The notes: generated from the letters alone by a model not told the origin. A DNA stretch of 64,000 nt from Saprospiraceae bacterium (GCA_028282725.1 JANQHF010000036.1:1-64000), one strand, 5' to 3'. Positions 9,591-18,248 are shown, counted from the first letter of the stretch. Translations and numbers: made by a program.

Positions 9591-10703
9591 TTATCTGACT
9601 TTCGTCATCTTCTTTGTATCGACAAGTCGCCCGTCAACAACCAATTGGTATGAATAAAATCCGGACGATAGCTCAGATCCATCTACTTTCAAAATTCCAG
9701 TGCCGGCATGTTCGATCGTAGAAACTTTGAGTAGCTTCCCATTTAGATCAAAAAACTGAATTTCCGCAAGCTGTGATCCTTCAGGAATGGAATAGGATAT
9801 TTCAGTTTCTTCACTAAAAGGGTTAGGTATGTTCTGTCGTAAGAGTGAACCATCTGAGGGGCCTTCTAATTTTATATATCGCAATTGATTAGTAAGACTA
9901 TTAATGGACTGCTCAAGTGATTCAATATTGTTGTACAGATCGTCTATCAGTTGTTCTTTTTCGTTTAGATTGTCGTGAAGCTCCTTGATAGCATTGACCA
10001 ACATATATTGAAGAGCATTACCTTCATACTGAAGGTAGCGTTCTGAAGATTTCACCGTCTTAGCTGATGGGCCTTTCACGAGATCATCAGTAATAACTAT
10101 CTCAGTAGGAGAAAACTCAGAGATCATATATGGGGCAATCTTTTGTATTTCCTGGGCAACCACACCAACATGAGTTTTGCCTGATTTGATACCCCCTTTA
10201 CCATTATATTCAAAAGTAACTGGCCGAATTTTTAACACCTCCAATAATCCATCAGAATAGTCTTGAATATTTTTTTTCAGTCTCTTATCTGAAGCAGATA
10301 ACCAATCACCACCCCCAGGTTTCGACGCATCTCCTGCAACGTGGAATAGATTGCCAAACGAATTTGTCCCACCTATTGACATGGCGCTCATTATAAATGA
10401 GTTTGCTCCTGAATTCAAAAAAAGTCGATCGGAATTGACGTTATCCCTAACAAAGAGCTGTCCATACCCCCCTGACTCAATTTTTTGAAAAAACTTAGCT
10501 CCATCGCCATTTGTACCCACGTTTTCAAGAATAATGGCATTCACTCCAGCCGCATCGGAATTAACCGATACTGTGAAAGGAAAGCCAGGATCAAATGTAT
10601 TGATTCCCACATTTCCGTCTTGGCGAATATGAAGAGCTGGTTGCTGACTTAAGCAATCGTGGGCAATTAACATTGACAATAGAATAATCAATAGATTTTT
10701 CAT
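9591..10703 (-). CDS. Tail-fibre/S74-chaperone protein with T9SS sorting domain
   Basis: 370 residues. A signal peptide (1-20, ending DCLSQ) leads into a short beta-rich head (LHIRQDGNVGINTFDPGFPF). Residues about 135-200 are the intramolecular chaperone domain of the endosialidase type (peptidase S74), recognised from WLSASDKRLKKNIQDYSDG and VGVVAQEIQKIAP; Ser138 lies in the usual self-cleavage motif. Residues about 235-280 form a heptad-rich coiled coil, consistent with trimerisation. From about residue 285 the NIPNPFSEETEISYSIPEG start and the SSGFYSYQLVVDG end define a type-A T9SS C-terminal sorting domain. It should therefore cross the outer membrane by T9SS and be placed on the surface. 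It is the first gene of the cassette, with 93 bp between its end and the ATG of the M43-like gene. Confidence 0.9.
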   Translation of the reverse strand: MKNLLIILLSMLIAHDCLSQQPALHIRQDGNVGINTFDPGFPFTVSVNSDAAGVNAIILENVGTNGDGAKFFQKIESGGYGQLFVRDNVNSDRLFLNSGANSFIMSAMSIGGTNSFGNLFHVAGDASKPGGGDWLSASDKRLKKNIQDYSDGLLEVLKIRPVTFEYNGKGGIKSGKTHVGVVAQEIQKIAPYMISEFSPTEIVITDDLVKGPSAKTVKSSERYLQYEGNALQYMLVNAIKELHDNLNEKEQLIDDLYNNIESLEQSINSLTNQLRYIKLEGPSDGSLLRQNIPNPFSEETEISYSIPEGSQLAEIQFFDLNGKLLKVSTIEHAGTGILKVDGSELSSGFYSYQLVVDGRLVDTKKMTKVR

Positions 10704-11280
10704 GCAGTGAAATTTATTGAGTAATAGAAATAGAACTTAGAAAGGACCCCGGTATCATCCTATTCAAATTAGAGAGTTATTAATTCTCAAATTATAATTG
10801 AACAACCCAGGTTTGTCCTTGCAATGAATGACCTATCGTGTGCCAATAATTTGAAAATGAGCTTGTGTTCTCAGCGTAAGTCTTTAGCTCTTGTGAGAAC
10901 TCTATCTAAGTCGGAGGAATAGTAAGATAATAAAATAGTCGGACGTTTATAATATCGCAACAAAATTTAACTTATGTGAAAATTATTTATATGATTGCTC
11001 TAAATGTTAAAATACAAGAAGTTTATATTTTGTTTTTTAATATATTGTAAAGAGTAAATCAATTGAAATAGCTTGAATAAGTCTACAGCATTCGAATGAT
11101 TATGAAAGGATATTTTAAACAACAATAAGCCGATTTGTTGATAAATCGGATGATCTGTTCATTAAAACCGAGAAACATTAATGTGTGATATGAAGTTTGA
11201 ATAATATGACGATGATTATTTTCAGAGTATACCTGGCATCCTGTTAATTTTAGTTCAGAATGGAAAGAGACCTGTTGCAA
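10704..11280. other. Long AT-rich intergenic region between divergent genes
   Basis: No convincing gene. It must hold the promoter of the RHS cassette (minus) and of the CotH-like gene (plus), but no exact TAnnTTTG box was found on either strand. Two hairpins are visible: GTTCTCA at 10867-10873 with TGAGAAC at 10894-10900, and CCGATTT at 11130-11136 with AAATCGG at 11143-11149 (6-nt loop). Neither is followed by a T-run, so they look like operators or RNA structures rather than terminators. The ORFs in this stretch have no coding character. Confidence 0.5.
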
Positions 11281-12813
11281 ATGACATTACATACCAGATA
11301 CAAACTCGGTGCTGTCATCTTGTTTGTATTGAATTCCTGTTACTTGTCCCTTGCGCAAGGTTCAGGTGATCGGCTCTTTGACAATTCATTTCTGCACCAA
11401 ATCAGAATTGAATCCGGGGAGAATCCGGATGTATGGAATTCAATATCGAGAGATTATATAATAGTAAACATGTCAATCGATGGGCAGCGGGTAGATTCCG
11501 TGGGTCTCCGGTTGAGGGGATCGACGTCCGTATATTCACCACAAAAACCACTGCAGATCGACATCAATGAGTTTGTCAAAGGTCAATCATTTGATGGGTT
11601 GAAAAAATTCAACCTGCGCAACAATTTCAAGGATTCCTCGCTGCAAAGGGAACGATTGGCATATGAGATCTACAGAAGGGCAGGGCTGCCATCTCCAAGA
11701 ACTTCATTCGCCGAAGTCTATGTGGATGATTTGTTCAGGGGCGTCTATTGCGTTACTGAGATGATTGACAAAACTTTTCTAAATCACTATTTTCCTAGCG
11801 ATAATGGCAGCTTGTATAAAGGGGATTTTGGCCTGGCAGGATTCAATGTCGAACTTAAAGAAGGGACGATGGAGGCATTCAATTCATTCAAAACAAATGC
11901 GAATTCTTCCAATCTTATTGAATATGTAGACCTGGACAATTACTTAAAACATATGGCCACGGATATCATAACCGGAGATTGGGACAGTTATGCATATCAC
12001 AGACATAATTTCTATATCTATTTTGAGACAAAAAGTGAAAAGCTCAAATTCATTAACTGGGACCACAATTATGCTTTTTCCGCCAAACCCGAAGACAGGG
12101 ATCTGTACCCGGTCGGCACATATCCATTTCATTACAATTTGATCGACGATCCCAATCTCAAAGTACAATACGAAATTACCATGTGCCAATTATTGACATA
12201 CCTGGTGGATTCTTCTTTCATCACCAGGATGGTTACGGACAATTATAATCTGATCCTGAGCAGTAAGAATGATGTAGAAGTTTCTTCACCACAGGAGATC
12301 ATAGAATATGTAGCAAACAGAAGGCAAAGATTAATTGATACCTTAAAGTCAATAGGGACTTCCTGCAATGATCTGACTTATCCTTTAGACCCGGATGACC
12401 TGGTCATCAATGAAGTCGTCCTCGCTGATCGGGATGGTCGAGGTTGGATAGAATTACACAATAACTCAAATTCTGAAATAACCCTGGACAAACATTTTTA
12501 TCTAAGCGATGATCGGAATTTCCCGAAAAAATGGAGCTTTCCGGAGCCCATGGCTATACCACCAAAAGGATATTTAGTGGTATGGATGGATCGTAAGATG
12601 AATCGACCGGGATTGCATTCGGGTTTTACCCTGAATAATGAAGGCGGCTATATATCGATGACATATGAAGACCTGACCGAACTTCAAAGTGTTCAGTATG
12701 GGGAACAAATCGGGCAGAGCGGTCATGCCAGAATTCCGAATGGTACGGGAGAATTTGTCATTCAACCACCCACTTTTCAAGCTAATAACAACCCGGGGTC
12801 AAATCACGATTGA
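11281..12813 (+). CDS. Secreted CotH-kinase-family protein with lamin-tail domain
   Basis: 510 residues from the ATG at 11281, chosen because it opens a signal peptide (MTLHTRYKLGAVILFVLNSC..); an in-frame ATG at 11260 would add 7 residues. Residues about 30-330 match the CotH family of atypical kinases: VGLRLRGSTS, KKFNLRNNFKDSSLQRERLAYE, VYVDDLFRGVYCVTEMIDK and the metal-binding INWDHNYAFS. Residues about 385-480 form a lamin-tail domain (LVINEVVLADRDGRGWIEL, YFVVW-like end, FTLNNEGGYISM). This pairing is frequent in secreted Bacteroidota proteins. The substrate is unknown; spore-coat CotH phosphorylates protein Ser, which need not hold here. There is no T9SS sorting domain. It stands alone. 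Confidence 0.85.
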   Translation: MTLHTRYKLGAVILFVLNSCYLSLAQGSGDRLFDNSFLHQIRIESGENPDVWNSISRDYIIVNMSIDGQRVDSVGLRLRGSTSVYSPQKPLQIDINEFVKGQSFDGLKKFNLRNNFKDSSLQRERLAYEIYRRAGLPSPRTSFAEVYVDDLFRGVYCVTEMIDKTFLNHYFPSDNGSLYKGDFGLAGFNVELKEGTMEAFNSFKTNANSSNLIEYVDLDNYLKHMATDIITGDWDSYAYHRHNFYIYFETKSEKLKFINWDHNYAFSAKPEDRDLYPVGTYPFHYNLIDDPNLKVQYEITMCQLLTYLVDSSFITRMVTDNYNLILSSKNDVEVSSPQEIIEYVANRRQRLIDTLKSIGTSCNDLTYPLDPDDLVINEVVLADRDGRGWIELHNNSNSEITLDKHFYLSDDRNFPKKWSFPEPMAIPPKGYLVVWMDRKMNRPGLHSGFTLNNEGGYISMTYEDLTELQSVQYGEQIGQSGHARIPNGTGEFVIQPPTFQANNNPGSNHD

Positions 12814-12946
12814 TCAATAGCAGGATATTCATCGGCGACATTTGATATTGCAAAATTCCTCAGAAATGACTGATGATCCTTTTTATCCCGGCAACTAATA
12901 TATCCGGTCCATGCAACCTTACTTATTTTCCGCATGATCAAGGACG

Positions 12947-12966
12947 AATCACCCAAACGGGTGATT
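12947..12966. repeat. Perfect 8-bp hairpin upstream of the SRPBCC gene
   Basis: AATCACCC and GGGTGATT flank an AAAC loop. No T-run follows on either strand, so it is not a classical terminator. It lies 60 bp upstream of the SRPBCC start and 134 bp after the CotH stop and may be a regulator site or transcript end. Confidence 0.4.
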
Positions 12967-13025
12967 TCAATAAACATTACCTTGTCAGACTATATTCGAT
13001 CCTATTAATCAACAAATGAACGGAC

Positions 13026-13478
13026 ATGAAAGTATCAACAAGTGTAATCATTAATGCACCCAAGGAAGAGGTTTGGTCAGTGGTATCAAACATTGAAAAT
13101 TCTGCCAATGTGATCAGCAGTATCGAAAAATTGGAGGTTCTTGAAAAACCTGATTCGGGCCTGGTCGGATTCAAATGGCGGGAGACGCGGACCATGTTCG
13201 GCAAAACTGCCACTGAGGTCATGTGGGTTACCGATGTTCAGGAAAATACTTATTACGATGTCCGGGCCGAAAGCCACGGGGCCGTTTATCTCAGCAAGAT
13301 TTATCTTAGGGAAGAAGGCGATAAAACCGTCCTTACCATGGATTTTGATGCCCAGCCTCAGACTACAATGTCTAAAATCATGTCTTTCCTGATGGGATTT
13401 GTGTTTAAAGGGGCAACGAAAAAAGCCCTTCACAAGGATTTGGAGGATATCAAAATGAGCATTGAAGGACAGAAGTAG
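13026..13478 (+). CDS. SRPBCC (START-like) family protein
   Basis: 150 residues, no signal peptide. It begins with the typical strand-helix opening MKVSTSVIINAPKEEVWSVV, in which the APKEEVW motif marks polyketide-cyclase/CoxG-like SRPBCC proteins. It continues through alternating strands (VGFKWRETRTMFG, TYYDVRAESHGAVYLSKIYL) and ends in the long amphipathic C-terminal helix (ATKKALHKDLEDIKMSI) that closes the hydrophobic cavity. Members bind lipids or small hydrophobic ligands, and the ligand here cannot be told. It has its own intergenic region and no obvious operon partner; the next gene starts about 100 bp downstream. Confidence 0.8.
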   Translation: MKVSTSVIINAPKEEVWSVVSNIENSANVISSIEKLEVLEKPDSGLVGFKWRETRTMFGKTATEVMWVTDVQENTYYDVRAESHGAVYLSKIYLREEGDKTVLTMDFDAQPQTTMSKIMSFLMGFVFKGATKKALHKDLEDIKMSIEGQK

Positions 13479-13579
13479 TCAGCTGCTTCCATCTTTTGCA
13501 CAACATTTACATCATTTTACATTCATTTTAATTGCACTGCATTCAGGCTGGCCTACATTTGAAACTAAATAATTTCGCT

Positions 13580-14308
13580 ATGAAAAAGAGCATTTTAGTT
13601 ATGATCACTGGATTGGCAACATTGACGCTAGCCGGTTTTGGTTTTACAAGCAGGATGACTGTGGATACAGACCTCGATATTTTATACAAAGTAGATTCGA
13701 GGTATACGGCAACAATTACCAAAGAGGATCTGCACAGTGCAACTTCTGTCCTGGATATAGTGCCCAAAATTGCAACTGATTGGTGGAAGGTGGAATTTCA
13801 TTCGGTTTCTGTCACTGTTATTGGTGAAAATGGCAATGAGACGCGTTTTGAAGGAAACAGCAAAAAACTGAATGCGGCTCAAATCATGCTCCTGCAATCG
13901 ACAGACTACTCAACAGATTTCTACATTAATGCGAGCAGTAATAATGGACATTCCGCAACAGGCTGTAGAATAAATTACGCGTATTATTTTACCATCATTC
14001 CGGAGAAAGAGGCGGAATATGCCGGGGGTCATGATCAACTAATAAAATACCTTAAAGAGGGGACAAAAGAGCAAACCGCAATCATCGAGCAGGATCTACT
14101 GAGACCTGGTCAGGTCAGTTTTACGGTTACCGAAAAGGGCGTTGTAGACAATGTTAAGCTTCAATCTACATCCGGTTATGCTTCAATAGATGACACGTTA
14201 TTTGATCTCATCTGCAATATGCCCGAGATATGGCAACCGGCAACCAATGCTAAAGGAGAAGCCGTGCCACAGGAACTGGTATTTTTCTTTGGACAGGAAG
14301 GATGTTAA
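13580..14308 (+). CDS. Secreted protein with TonB C-terminal-like domain
   Basis: About 242 residues from the ATG at 13580; a start at 13532 would add a hydrophilic leader before the signal peptide MKKSILVMITGLATLTLAGF, so the inner ATG is preferred. The middle (residues about 25-160) is unfamiliar and beta-rich. The last 70 residues (RPGQVSFTVTEKGVVDNVKL, SGYASIDDTLFDLICNMP, WQPATNAKGEAVPQEL) follow the TonB C-terminal pattern of a beta-strand, a GxVxxVxL strand, a helix and PxWxPA. There is no transmembrane anchor or Pro-rich linker, so it is not a standard TonB; Bacteroidota encode many such free TonB-C-like domains. It converges on the reductase gene 24 bp away. Confidence 0.6.
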   Translation: MKKSILVMITGLATLTLAGFGFTSRMTVDTDLDILYKVDSRYTATITKEDLHSATSVLDIVPKIATDWWKVEFHSVSVTVIGENGNETRFEGNSKKLNAAQIMLLQSTDYSTDFYINASSNNGHSATGCRINYAYYFTIIPEKEAEYAGGHDQLIKYLKEGTKEQTAIIEQDLLRPGQVSFTVTEKGVVDNVKLQSTSGYASIDDTLFDLICNMPEIWQPATNAKGEAVPQELVFFFGQEGC

Positions 14309-14332
14309 ATTTTAAGATTAAGAAGTCTATGT

Positions 14333-15421
14333 TTAAGTGTGATTCTTTGTTTTTACAAACCCATCCCGTAAGCTGAGATATTGAATAAAGTTTTCACTTA
14401 CGCCTTCACCTTCGAGGTGCCCGGCGGTAACAGGAAGAGATACAGACTCGAAATTTGAATCTCTTTTGATTCTCATCGGAAAATCATGGTGTAGTATGGC
14501 TCCGGTGCCAATACTTACGGCGTCAATTTTTGAATCCAGGATATCTTGCACATCTCTTGCTGTGCGAATCTTGCCCGCCACACTGATGACAGTATTTTTG
14601 AAATTCAAATCTGCAAAGTGTTGCAGAAAGGATTTCTCTTTGTGCTCTTCTTCTTCCGGATATTTGAAACTGTCCCATAATGAGAGATCGATCCAGTCGA
14701 CGATACCCGCATTATCGATCTTCTGACAGATCATTTTTACTTCTCTCAATTGCATACCAAATTTTTCTGGTGAAAGCCGGACTCCCAATATGAATTCATC
14801 TCCACAAACTGACCTGATCCCCTCAATAATTTCAAATAGCAAACGGGACCGGTTCGCAAACGACTTACCATATGCATCTGTCCTCTGGTTGAATTTTTCG
14901 CTTATAAACTGAGCAATCAAGTAGCCATGGGCTCCATGCAGTTGGACACCGTCAAAACCACAGCGTTGTGCTCTCACTGCGGCTTTTACAAAGTCATCAC
15001 GAAGAGTGTGCACTTCTTGTAATGTCATTCCTCGCGCTCCTTTTCTTTCAACATTTGAAGGAGCAACAGGTGAACCTTTGATCAGAGTTGGGTCTGCTCG
15101 CATCCCACCATGGTACAGTTGGACAAGGGCAAGGCTATCATGAGATTGGATTGACGATGCCAATTTTGACAGTCCTTCTTTGTGGTGTTCATCAAAAATT
15201 CCGAGCTGACCCCGGAAGCCCTGTCCATTTGCCTGGACATGGCTGGCACAAGTAAGGATCATACCAAAATTTCCCTTTGCCCTCAAAACCAACCAATTGA
15301 ATTCTTCCTCCGAAATAGTCCCGTCTGCATGACTTTGTGTATTGGTAAGGGGGCCCAGAAGGAACCTGTTTTTCATCCGCACTCCACAAGGGAAGGTCAG
15401 AGGATCAAAGGGACTAATCAT
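14333..15421 (-). CDS. NADH:flavin oxidoreductase, old yellow enzyme family
   Basis: 362 residues, a cytosolic FMN-dependent TIM barrel. The N-terminus (FDPLTFPCGVRMKNRFLLGP) is the FMN-phosphate-side strand of the family. The substrate and flavin motif FDGVQLHGAHGYLIAQF and the following FNQRTDAYGKSFANRSRLL are classic, and the C-terminal VSIGTGAILHHDFP binds the FMN phosphate. Family members reduce alpha,beta-unsaturated carbonyls or, with an extra FeS domain, dienoyl-CoA. This protein ends after the barrel, so it is a plain ene-reductase type. Its start lies 13 bp behind the ThDP enzyme gene, so the two are probably co-transcribed. The physiological substrate is unknown. Confidence 0.9.
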   Translation of the reverse strand: MISPFDPLTFPCGVRMKNRFLLGPLTNTQSHADGTISEEEFNWLVLRAKGNFGMILTCASHVQANGQGFRGQLGIFDEHHKEGLSKLASSIQSHDSLALVQLYHGGMRADPTLIKGSPVAPSNVERKGARGMTLQEVHTLRDDFVKAAVRAQRCGFDGVQLHGAHGYLIAQFISEKFNQRTDAYGKSFANRSRLLFEIIEGIRSVCGDEFILGVRLSPEKFGMQLREVKMICQKIDNAGIVDWIDLSLWDSFKYPEEEEHKEKSFLQHFADLNFKNTVISVAGKIRTARDVQDILDSKIDAVSIGTGAILHHDFPMRIKRDSNFESVSLPVTAGHLEGEGVSENFIQYLSLRDGFVKTKNHT

Positions 15422-15434
15422 GTGTGAGTCATAT

Positions 15435-16997
15435 TTATCGGAATAATGCAGGAATGATAGCGTCTATAAGGCTAGGCCCTCTATGATTCAACGCTTCCTG
15501 CATTCGACTGTTGAATTCTTCAGCCGTAGTCACCTGGTAAGCTTCCACTCCCATTCCCCGGGCAAGTTTCACAAAATTTAAATCCGGGTCTCCGATCGAC
15601 ATGGTACTAGCCGCCTTAACTCCGGGTGTACCGCCAACGGCTCCGATGCGACTGTATTCCATTTCGAGGATGCAGTATTTTTTATTGTTAAAGACGATGA
15701 CAATAATGTCGAGATCTTCTCTGGCCATAGTCCATAAGGATTGAATCGTATACATCGCACTCCCATCACCTTCCAGGCAGATCACCTTCCGGTCGGGACA
15801 AGCTACAGCAGCTCCGATGGCTGCCGGCAGACCCCATCCGATACTGCCTCCTGCAAGATTTAACCAATCATGGGCTCTCGCGGTGCAGGTCATCGGAAAT
15901 ATAGGCATGCCGGATGTAATTGCTTCATCCACGATGATTGCCTTGTCGGGTATTGTACATGCCAGGGTAGCAGCTATCTTGTGAGCATTGAGTGCTCCTG
16001 CGGGCATTTCAGGAAGATGTAATTCATTCAGCTCAGGCTCCGCGACTTCGGCCTGAAGTTTCATCATCAGCTGATCGATCGCATAATTGATGTCATCATT
16101 GGGTCCTGCTAACATTAGTTCTTGACAGTTTTCCGGAACCAGTCTGCCGGGTACACCGGGATAGGCAAAGAAAGATACGGGAGAACCAGCTCCGATCAGG
16201 ATCAGGTTTTCGATATCTTTTAAATGCTCCAGGGCCATCTCTGCCAAATATGGAAGTCTTTCCATCACTGCCGTTCCGGCACCCCTGGCCATTCTTGAAG
16301 GGAAGGTCTCCGCACAAAGTCTTGCACCTGTGACCTTTGCGATCCGACCAAGTTTCATTCCGCTGTCGCGATCGATCTCTCTTCCGCCAATCATGATCAC
16401 GGTGGGTTGACCTGAATGTAATATGTCTACTGCTTTTTCAATTAATTTGTCAGATACAGTTTGCTTTTTTTCGATGCTGATTGAACCTTCGGGTCCATTT
16501 TCGTTTTCTCCCCAGGACACATCTGCAGGAAGGATCAGGCTGGCTATCTTTCCGTTAATAGCCTCTCGCAGCGCAGATATACAGTCCCTTGCAATTTCAT
16601 TTGCGGACTTCGAAGTGTGTACCCAATGTGACACAGATCCTGCGATAGATTCAATATCAGATGTCAGAGGTGCGTCGTATTTTAAGTGATAGGTGGCATG
16701 ATCTCCGATAATATTAATGATCGGAATATGGCCTTTTTTCGCATTGTGCATATTCGCCAAAGCATTGCCAAGACCGGGTCCAAGATGCAATAGGGTAGAG
16801 GCCGGCTTTCGCGCCATCAGGGCATATCCACCTGCTGCACCACTTATGCTGCCTTCGAACAGACATAAAATGCAGTCCATTCCTTCGATCTTGTCCAATG
16901 CAGCTACGAAGTGCATTTCAGATGTACCCGGATTACAAAAGCACACATCAATGTTATTATTGATCAAGGTTTTCAGGAGACTTTCGGCACCATTCAT
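15435..16997 (-). CDS. ThDP-dependent enzyme, acetolactate synthase/benzoylformate decarboxylase-like
   Basis: 520 residues with the three-domain layout of the family. The Pyr domain has the cofactor-activating Glu at about residue 48 (CLFEGSISGAAGGYALM); then comes the middle Rossmann-like domain, and the PP domain has the ThDP motif GDGSAMYTIQ with the closing NNKKY about 30 residues later. It is shorter than biosynthetic IlvB (about 560-570) and no small regulatory subunit is nearby, so branched-chain amino-acid synthesis is unlikely. Its closest feel is the IlvB-like group with benzoylformate or 2-oxoacid decarboxylases. It follows the globin gene by 17 bp and precedes the ene-reductase by 13 bp. 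The exact 2-oxoacid substrate cannot be told from sequence. Confidence 0.85.
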   Translation of the reverse strand: MNGAESLLKTLINNNIDVCFCNPGTSEMHFVAALDKIEGMDCILCLFEGSISGAAGGYALMARKPASTLLHLGPGLGNALANMHNAKKGHIPIINIIGDHATYHLKYDAPLTSDIESIAGSVSHWVHTSKSANEIARDCISALREAINGKIASLILPADVSWGENENGPEGSISIEKKQTVSDKLIEKAVDILHSGQPTVIMIGGREIDRDSGMKLGRIAKVTGARLCAETFPSRMARGAGTAVMERLPYLAEMALEHLKDIENLILIGAGSPVSFFAYPGVPGRLVPENCQELMLAGPNDDINYAIDQLMMKLQAEVAEPELNELHLPEMPAGALNAHKIAATLACTIPDKAIIVDEAITSGMPIFPMTCTARAHDWLNLAGGSIGWGLPAAIGAAVACPDRKVICLEGDGSAMYTIQSLWTMAREDLDIIVIVFNNKKYCILEMEYSRIGAVGGTPGVKAASTMSIGDPDLNFVKLARGMGVEAYQVTTAEEFNSRMQEALNHRGPSLIDAIIPALFR

Positions 16998-17014
16998 AGT
17001 AAATATTTCAGCAT

Positions 17015-17407
17015 TTATCTGATTCGCAACGTTCCATCGTTATCAATCTTATAGAGCATCAAGGTAGCAATTTGGGCTGCCTTTTCTTTGGCCTGATCGG
17101 CAATAGTCCCGCAAAATAATTCATCAATAGTGGCGGACCATATCGAGAGCCATCGGTCGAAGTGCTTTTTTTCCAATTTCTTCTTTTTACTCAACTCTAT
17201 ATGCTTGATCATGGGATTCCCTTGATAATTCTGACTGTCCAGAAGAATGCCTGCCCAGAAATCAATAATCCTGGGAAGATGAAGAGTGAGGTCAAGTGTG
17301 ACAACGGTGGTAAAAAAAGTCCCGATCACCGGATCATGCGGCACCTTTTCATAAAATGCAGTTACCAGGTGTTCAATATCCTCTATGTTTTCGATGTCCC
17401 GGATAAT
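17015..17407 (-). CDS. Group 3 truncated haemoglobin, start codon unclear
   Basis: The body is a clear group-3 truncated globin: HLPRIIDFWAGILL, NPMIKHIELSKKK, then EKKHFDRWLSIW with the likely proximal His, and a final AAQIATLMLYKI. A GTG at 17344 would start the protein inside the first helices and lose essential sequence. The reading frame continues upstream with homologous residues (RDIENIEDIEHLVTAFYEKV, codons 17345-17398) up to a stop near 17475, but this part has no in-frame ATG, GTG or TTG. I place the start tentatively at the ATT at 17405-17407. Either a rare start codon is used or the start has been lost. It heads the operon with the ThDP enzyme and the ene-reductase. Such globins are linked to O2 or NO chemistry. 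Confidence 0.75.
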   Translation of the reverse strand: MIRDIENIEDIEHLVTAFYEKVPHDPVIGTFFTTVVTLDLTLHLPRIIDFWAGILLDSQNYQGNPMIKHIELSKKKKLEKKHFDRWLSIWSATIDELFCGTIADQAKEKAAQIATLMLYKIDNDGTLRIR

Positions 17408-17555
17408 TAGGAAAATTTTAAGTAATGCGTTGAGTACAAATTCTGATCCCCCGGCTTCTAATGGTGTATATCGAATTTATTAATCACCAGAAGTTGTTTG
17501 TTCATAATCACATCAAGAATCAGGCTTAGCAACTTCAATTTAAAACTTTATTCTA

Positions 17556-18248
17556 ATGAAAGCTTATTTGTTAAGATTTGCATTTTTAGCGATTACAGGT
17601 CTCATGACCCTAAGCTTGATTACATCTTGTGGAGAAAGCGATGATCAAGACTTAGTAAGTATTGACAACTACGTTGATGAAGCCGTATTTACCCTGGAAG
17701 CACAAGGTAAAATTGGGCGACATGGCTGTGCGGAATTTGTCTTTCCCATTACCATCCTGTTCCCCGGAGAAAATTCAGCCACCGTGGCAGATTACGAAGC
17801 CCTGAGGACAGTGATCAGGGAATGGCGAGAAAACAATCCGGATGCCGAAGAAAAGCCAACCCTTGAATTCCCTCTTGAAGTGATGACGGAAGATGGGGAA
17901 TTGCTGACCATCGAAAGCAGGGAAGAACTTCATGAATTGAGAAAAGCATGTCGTCGGGCACATTACGATAAGCCATGGAGACGTGCAAGACGTTTTTTCA
18001 GATCAGCTTGTTTTGATCTTGCATTTCCAATAACCGTTGTTTTCCCGGATGGCTCTGAATTGGAGGCGGCAAGTGCCGTAGCCCTGAAAAATGCACTTCG
18101 GGCATGGAGAAGAACCGTACAAAATCCTGACGGAAGGCCTATGATCGAATTCCCAATTACTGTAGAATATGAAGACGGAACAACTGTTGAGGTAGCCAGT
18201 CAGGAGGAATTGAAAGATCTGAAGGATCAGTGTGATGACGGGGAATAA
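17556..18248 (+). CDS. Lipoprotein with two copies of a Cys-bounded domain
   Basis: 230 residues. A signal peptide ends in the lipobox LITSCGES, so it is a probable lipoprotein. The rest is an internal duplication. Copy 1 (about residues 58-132) runs from CAEFVFPITILFPGE through REWRENNP, LEFPLEVMTEDGELLTI and REELHELRKAC. Copy 2 (about 152-226) runs from CFDLAFPITVVFPDG through RAWRRTVQNPDG, IEFPITVEYEDGTTVEV and QEELKDLKDQC. Both start and end with Cys, suggesting one disulfide per copy. The copies are joined by an Arg-rich linker (RRAHYDKPWRRARRFF). I do not recognise the family. It is monocistronic, with a strong terminator 131 bp downstream. Confidence 0.75.
   Translation: MKAYLLRFAFLAITGLMTLSLITSCGESDDQDLVSIDNYVDEAVFTLEAQGKIGRHGCAEFVFPITILFPGENSATVADYEALRTVIREWRENNPDAEEKPTLEFPLEVMTEDGELLTIESREELHELRKACRRAHYDKPWRRARRFFRSACFDLAFPITVVFPDGSELEAASAVALKNALRAWRRTVQNPDGRPMIEFPITVEYEDGTTVEVASQEELKDLKDQCDDGE

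Noticed and set aside
11083..11280. 65-codon minus-strand ORF before the CotH-like gene
   Set aside because: It overlaps the start of the CotH-like gene and an inverted repeat; no signal or domain.
12947..12966. Terminator after the CotH-like gene
   Set aside because: A perfect stem but no T-run on either strand; listed only as a hairpin.
15435..16997. Biosynthetic acetolactate synthase (ilvB)
   Set aside because: Too short, no small subunit gene nearby and neighbours unrelated to branched-chain amino acids; kept as a general ThDP enzyme.
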